In this document: one piece after another, positions 22,237-23,909 of the stretch
How positions within the stretch are numbered: the first letter of the stretch is position 1
Layout of the letters: every line of letters begins with the position of its first letter
Assembly (NCBI GenBank): GCA_937877515.1
Contig: CALFIX010000001.1
Span: 1 to 23,909 of the forward strand
DNA length: 23,909 nucleotides
DNA from: an uncultured Treponema sp.
GTDB taxonomy: Bacteria; Spirochaetota; Spirochaetia; Treponematales; Treponemataceae
Reading direction: 5' to 3'
Notes under the pieces: generated by a model
What the model was told of the DNA's origin: nothing
What the model saw: only the letters and a program-made list of their open reading frames with translations
Database searches by the model: none
Translations under genes and position numbers: made by a program

Positions 22237-23909
22237 ATGGAACTTTCTAGTGCTGGTTTAACTCCTGTTGTGCGTCCTATTCGCATGGGAATTGATGTAG
22301 GTTCAACTACAGTAAAAGTTGTGGCTCTCGGAGAAAATGATGAGCTTTTGTACGGAGCGTACGAAAGACATAGAGCAGACATACGCAATACAATCATCAC
22401 TGTTGTAAACAATGCATTTGACGAATTAGAAAAAAAACTTCCGCTTGGTTCAAAGCAGACTATAAGCGTAAAGGTAACTGGTTCTGGTGGACTTTCTGTT
22501 AGCCAGTGGCTTAACATTCCTTTTATTCAAGAAGTTGTAGCGGCAACTACGGCGGTCAGAAAGATTATTCCGCAGACTGATGTTGTTATAGAGCTTGGTG
22601 GAGAAGACGCTAAGATTACATATTTTAAGGGTGGCGTTGAACAGCGCATGAATGGTACCTGTGCCGGTGGAACGGGTGCCTTCATAGACCAAATGGCAGC
22701 ACTTCTTGAAACAGACGCTTCTGGTCTTAACAATCTTGCCCGCGGTGCTACAACTATTTATCCTATCGCCGCCCGCTGCGGTGTTTTTGCAAAGACAGAT
22801 GTTCAACCTTTAATTAACGAAGGTGCTCGCCGTGAAGATATTGCAGCTTCCATTTTTCAGGCTGTTGTAAGTCAGACTATTTCAGGGCTTGCCTGCGGTA
22901 AGCCAATCCGCGGTCATGTAGCTTTTCTTGGAGGTCCTCTTCACTTTTTAGACCAGCTTCGTGAACGCTTTGTTGTTACGTTAAAGCTTACCCCTGAAGA
23001 AACAATCGTTCCAGAAAATAGTCAGCTCTTTGTTGCTTCAGGTGCAGCCTTTTCTGCAGAGAGAGAAATAAAATGTTCTCCACTTTCAAATCCTGGGTCG
23101 GGAGAACCAAAAGAAGAAAGAGCAAGCTTTTTTACTATTTCGGAGTTTAGGGAGAATTTAAAAAACTTAGTTGGTGCAGAAATGGAAGAAGTTCAGCGTC
23201 TTGAACCTTTGTTTAATGACGAAAGTGAACTTGAAGAGTTTAAAAAGAGACACGCAGAGGAAAAAGCTTTAAGCGGAAGCTTATCAAGTGCAACAGGTCC
23301 TGTGTTTTTAGGGCTTGATGCCGGTAGTACAACTACAAAGGCTGTTCTTACAGATACAGAAGGTCGTATTCTTTGGAGATTCTACGATGTAAACGCAGGA
23401 AACCCAGTTGATTTAGCCGTTAGAGTTTTAAAAGATTTATATAAGATTTTACCAAAAGACTGTTACATTGCACGTGCAGTTTCTACAGGTTACGGAGAGG
23501 CTCTTTTTCAGGCAGCTCTCGGAGTAGATGCTGGTGAGGTAGAAACAATTACTCACTATAGGGCAGCAGATTTCTTTGTTCCCGGTGTAGAGTTTTTGCT
23601 TGATATTGGTGGGCAGGACATGAAGTGCCTGCGCATGAAAGATGGGGCTATTACTTCTATTCAGTTAAACGAAGCTTGTTCTTCAGGTTGTGGAAGCTTC
23701 CTTGACAACTTTGCCCGCACAATGGGAATGAGTGTTCAGGAGTTTAGTAAGGCGGCTCTTTTGGCAAAAAAACCTGTTGATCTTGGAACTCGCTGTACTG
23801 TTTTTATGAACAGCCGTGTTAAGCAGGCTCAAAAAGAAGGTGCTACTGTTCCTGACATTAGTGCAGGTCTTTCTTATTCAGTTATAAAAAATGCACTTTT
23901 TAAGGTTAT
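22237..23909 (+). CDS. Tandem BadF/BadG/BcrA/BcrD-type CoA-dehydratase activase (3' end outside window)
   Basis: The frame runs from ATG 22237 (ribosome-binding site AGGA, 5-base gap) to the window edge, 557 residues so far. It holds two ATPase domains of the acetate-kinase/actin fold. Domain 1 (about 17-270) has IDVGSTTVK, the Cys142 loop (GTCAGGTGAF) and Cys181 (RCGVF). Domain 2 (from about 357) has LDAGSTTTK, LLDIGGQD, Cys481 (CSSGCGSF) and Cys520 (RCTVF). In each domain the two Cys are 39 residues apart, as in HgdC (Cys127/Cys166), which shares a [4Fe-4S] cluster between subunits. HgdC-type activators use ATP to send an electron to 2-hydroxyacyl-CoA dehydratases. Large proteins of this type usually continue with dehydratase-like domains; the actual substrate is unknown. 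Confidence 0.92.
   Translation, partial: MELSSAGLTPVVRPIRMGIDVGSTTVKVVALGENDELLYGAYERHRADIRNTIITVVNNAFDELEKKLPLGSKQTISVKVTGSGGLSVSQWLNIPFIQEVVAATTAVRKIIPQTDVVIELGGEDAKITYFKGGVEQRMNGTCAGGTGAFIDQMAALLETDASGLNNLARGATTIYPIAARCGVFAKTDVQPLINEGARREDIAASIFQAVVSQTISGLACGKPIRGHVAFLGGPLHFLDQLRERFVVTLKLTPEETIVPENSQLFVASGAAFSAEREIKCSPLSNPGSGEPKEERASFFTISEFRENLKNLVGAEMEEVQRLEPLFNDESELEEFKKRHAEEKALSGSLSSATGPVFLGLDAGSTTTKAVLTDTEGRILWRFYDVNAGNPVDLAVRVLKDLYKILPKDCYIARAVSTGYGEALFQAALGVDAGEVETITHYRAADFFVPGVEFLLDIGGQDMKCLRMKDGAITSIQLNEACSSGCGSFLDNFARTMGMSVQEFSKAALLAKKPVDLGTRCTVFMNSRVKQAQKEGATVPDISAGLSYSVIKNALFKV

Noticed and set aside
1..23909. CRISPR array, insertion sequence or prophage
   Set aside because: No regularly spaced direct repeats, transposase, integrase or phage structural gene was seen on reading through the window.

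Overview
The window looks like a chromosomal segment from a Treponema-type spirochaete, probably a gut or rumen species. This is an inference. It rests on AT-rich DNA with A/T-rich intergenic regions, frequent starts without a clear Shine-Dalgarno sequence, a chemotaxis receptor, a membrane class III nucleotide cyclase, a very large tandem-domain CoA-dehydratase activase, and an exported plant-polysaccharide glycosidase. No rRNA, tRNA, transposase, phage gene or CRISPR array was recognised.

Layout. Positions 1-255 are the 3' end of nucleoside diphosphate kinase (ndk), closed by a hairpin terminator. Next come a GC-rich block (about 320-412), a near-consensus sigma-70 promoter and a secreted transglutaminase-like protein (498-2195). 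A convergent XRE-type regulator follows (2254-2613, minus), then a second GC-rich block (about 2765-2890) that shares short words with the first in opposite orientation. After that come gpsA (2970-4034) and a strong two-sided terminator. An exported GH127-type beta-L-arabinofuranosidase (4112-6397, minus) is divergent from an AraC-family regulator (6483-7397), a classic catabolic gene/regulator pair.

Positions 7436-9576 hold a small motility/chemotaxis-flavoured cluster. It contains a 58-residue ORF resembling FliG-N and the FliF C-terminal tail, a four-helix membrane protein, and a methyl-accepting chemotaxis protein with almost no periplasmic sensor. uvrC (9580-11607, minus) converges on it. 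Only 3 bp from the uvrC start codon, on the plus strand, begins a two-gene unit: a secreted LamG/FN3 protein, then a 963-residue TPR protein with a long acidic tail carrying two copies of a 34-residue motif. A hairpin terminator ends that unit.

On the minus strand, murJ (lipid II flippase) and an M24 Xaa-Pro peptidase form a pair joined as TAA-ATG. Divergent from murJ is a membrane adenylate/guanylate cyclase-type protein (18916-20670). It overlaps by 22 bp a single-pass coiled-coil protein of unknown function (20649-22100). The window ends inside a large protein with two BadF/BadG/BcrA/BcrD-type ATPase domains (22237 to the edge).

Most of the window is housekeeping. The parts most worth a second look are the FliG/FliF-like microprotein with its sensor-poor receptor, the cyclase that has Ser at the usual adenine-recognising Lys position together with its coiled-coil partner, the duplicated motif in the TPR tail, and the opposed GC-rich blocks around the transglutaminase/XRE pair.
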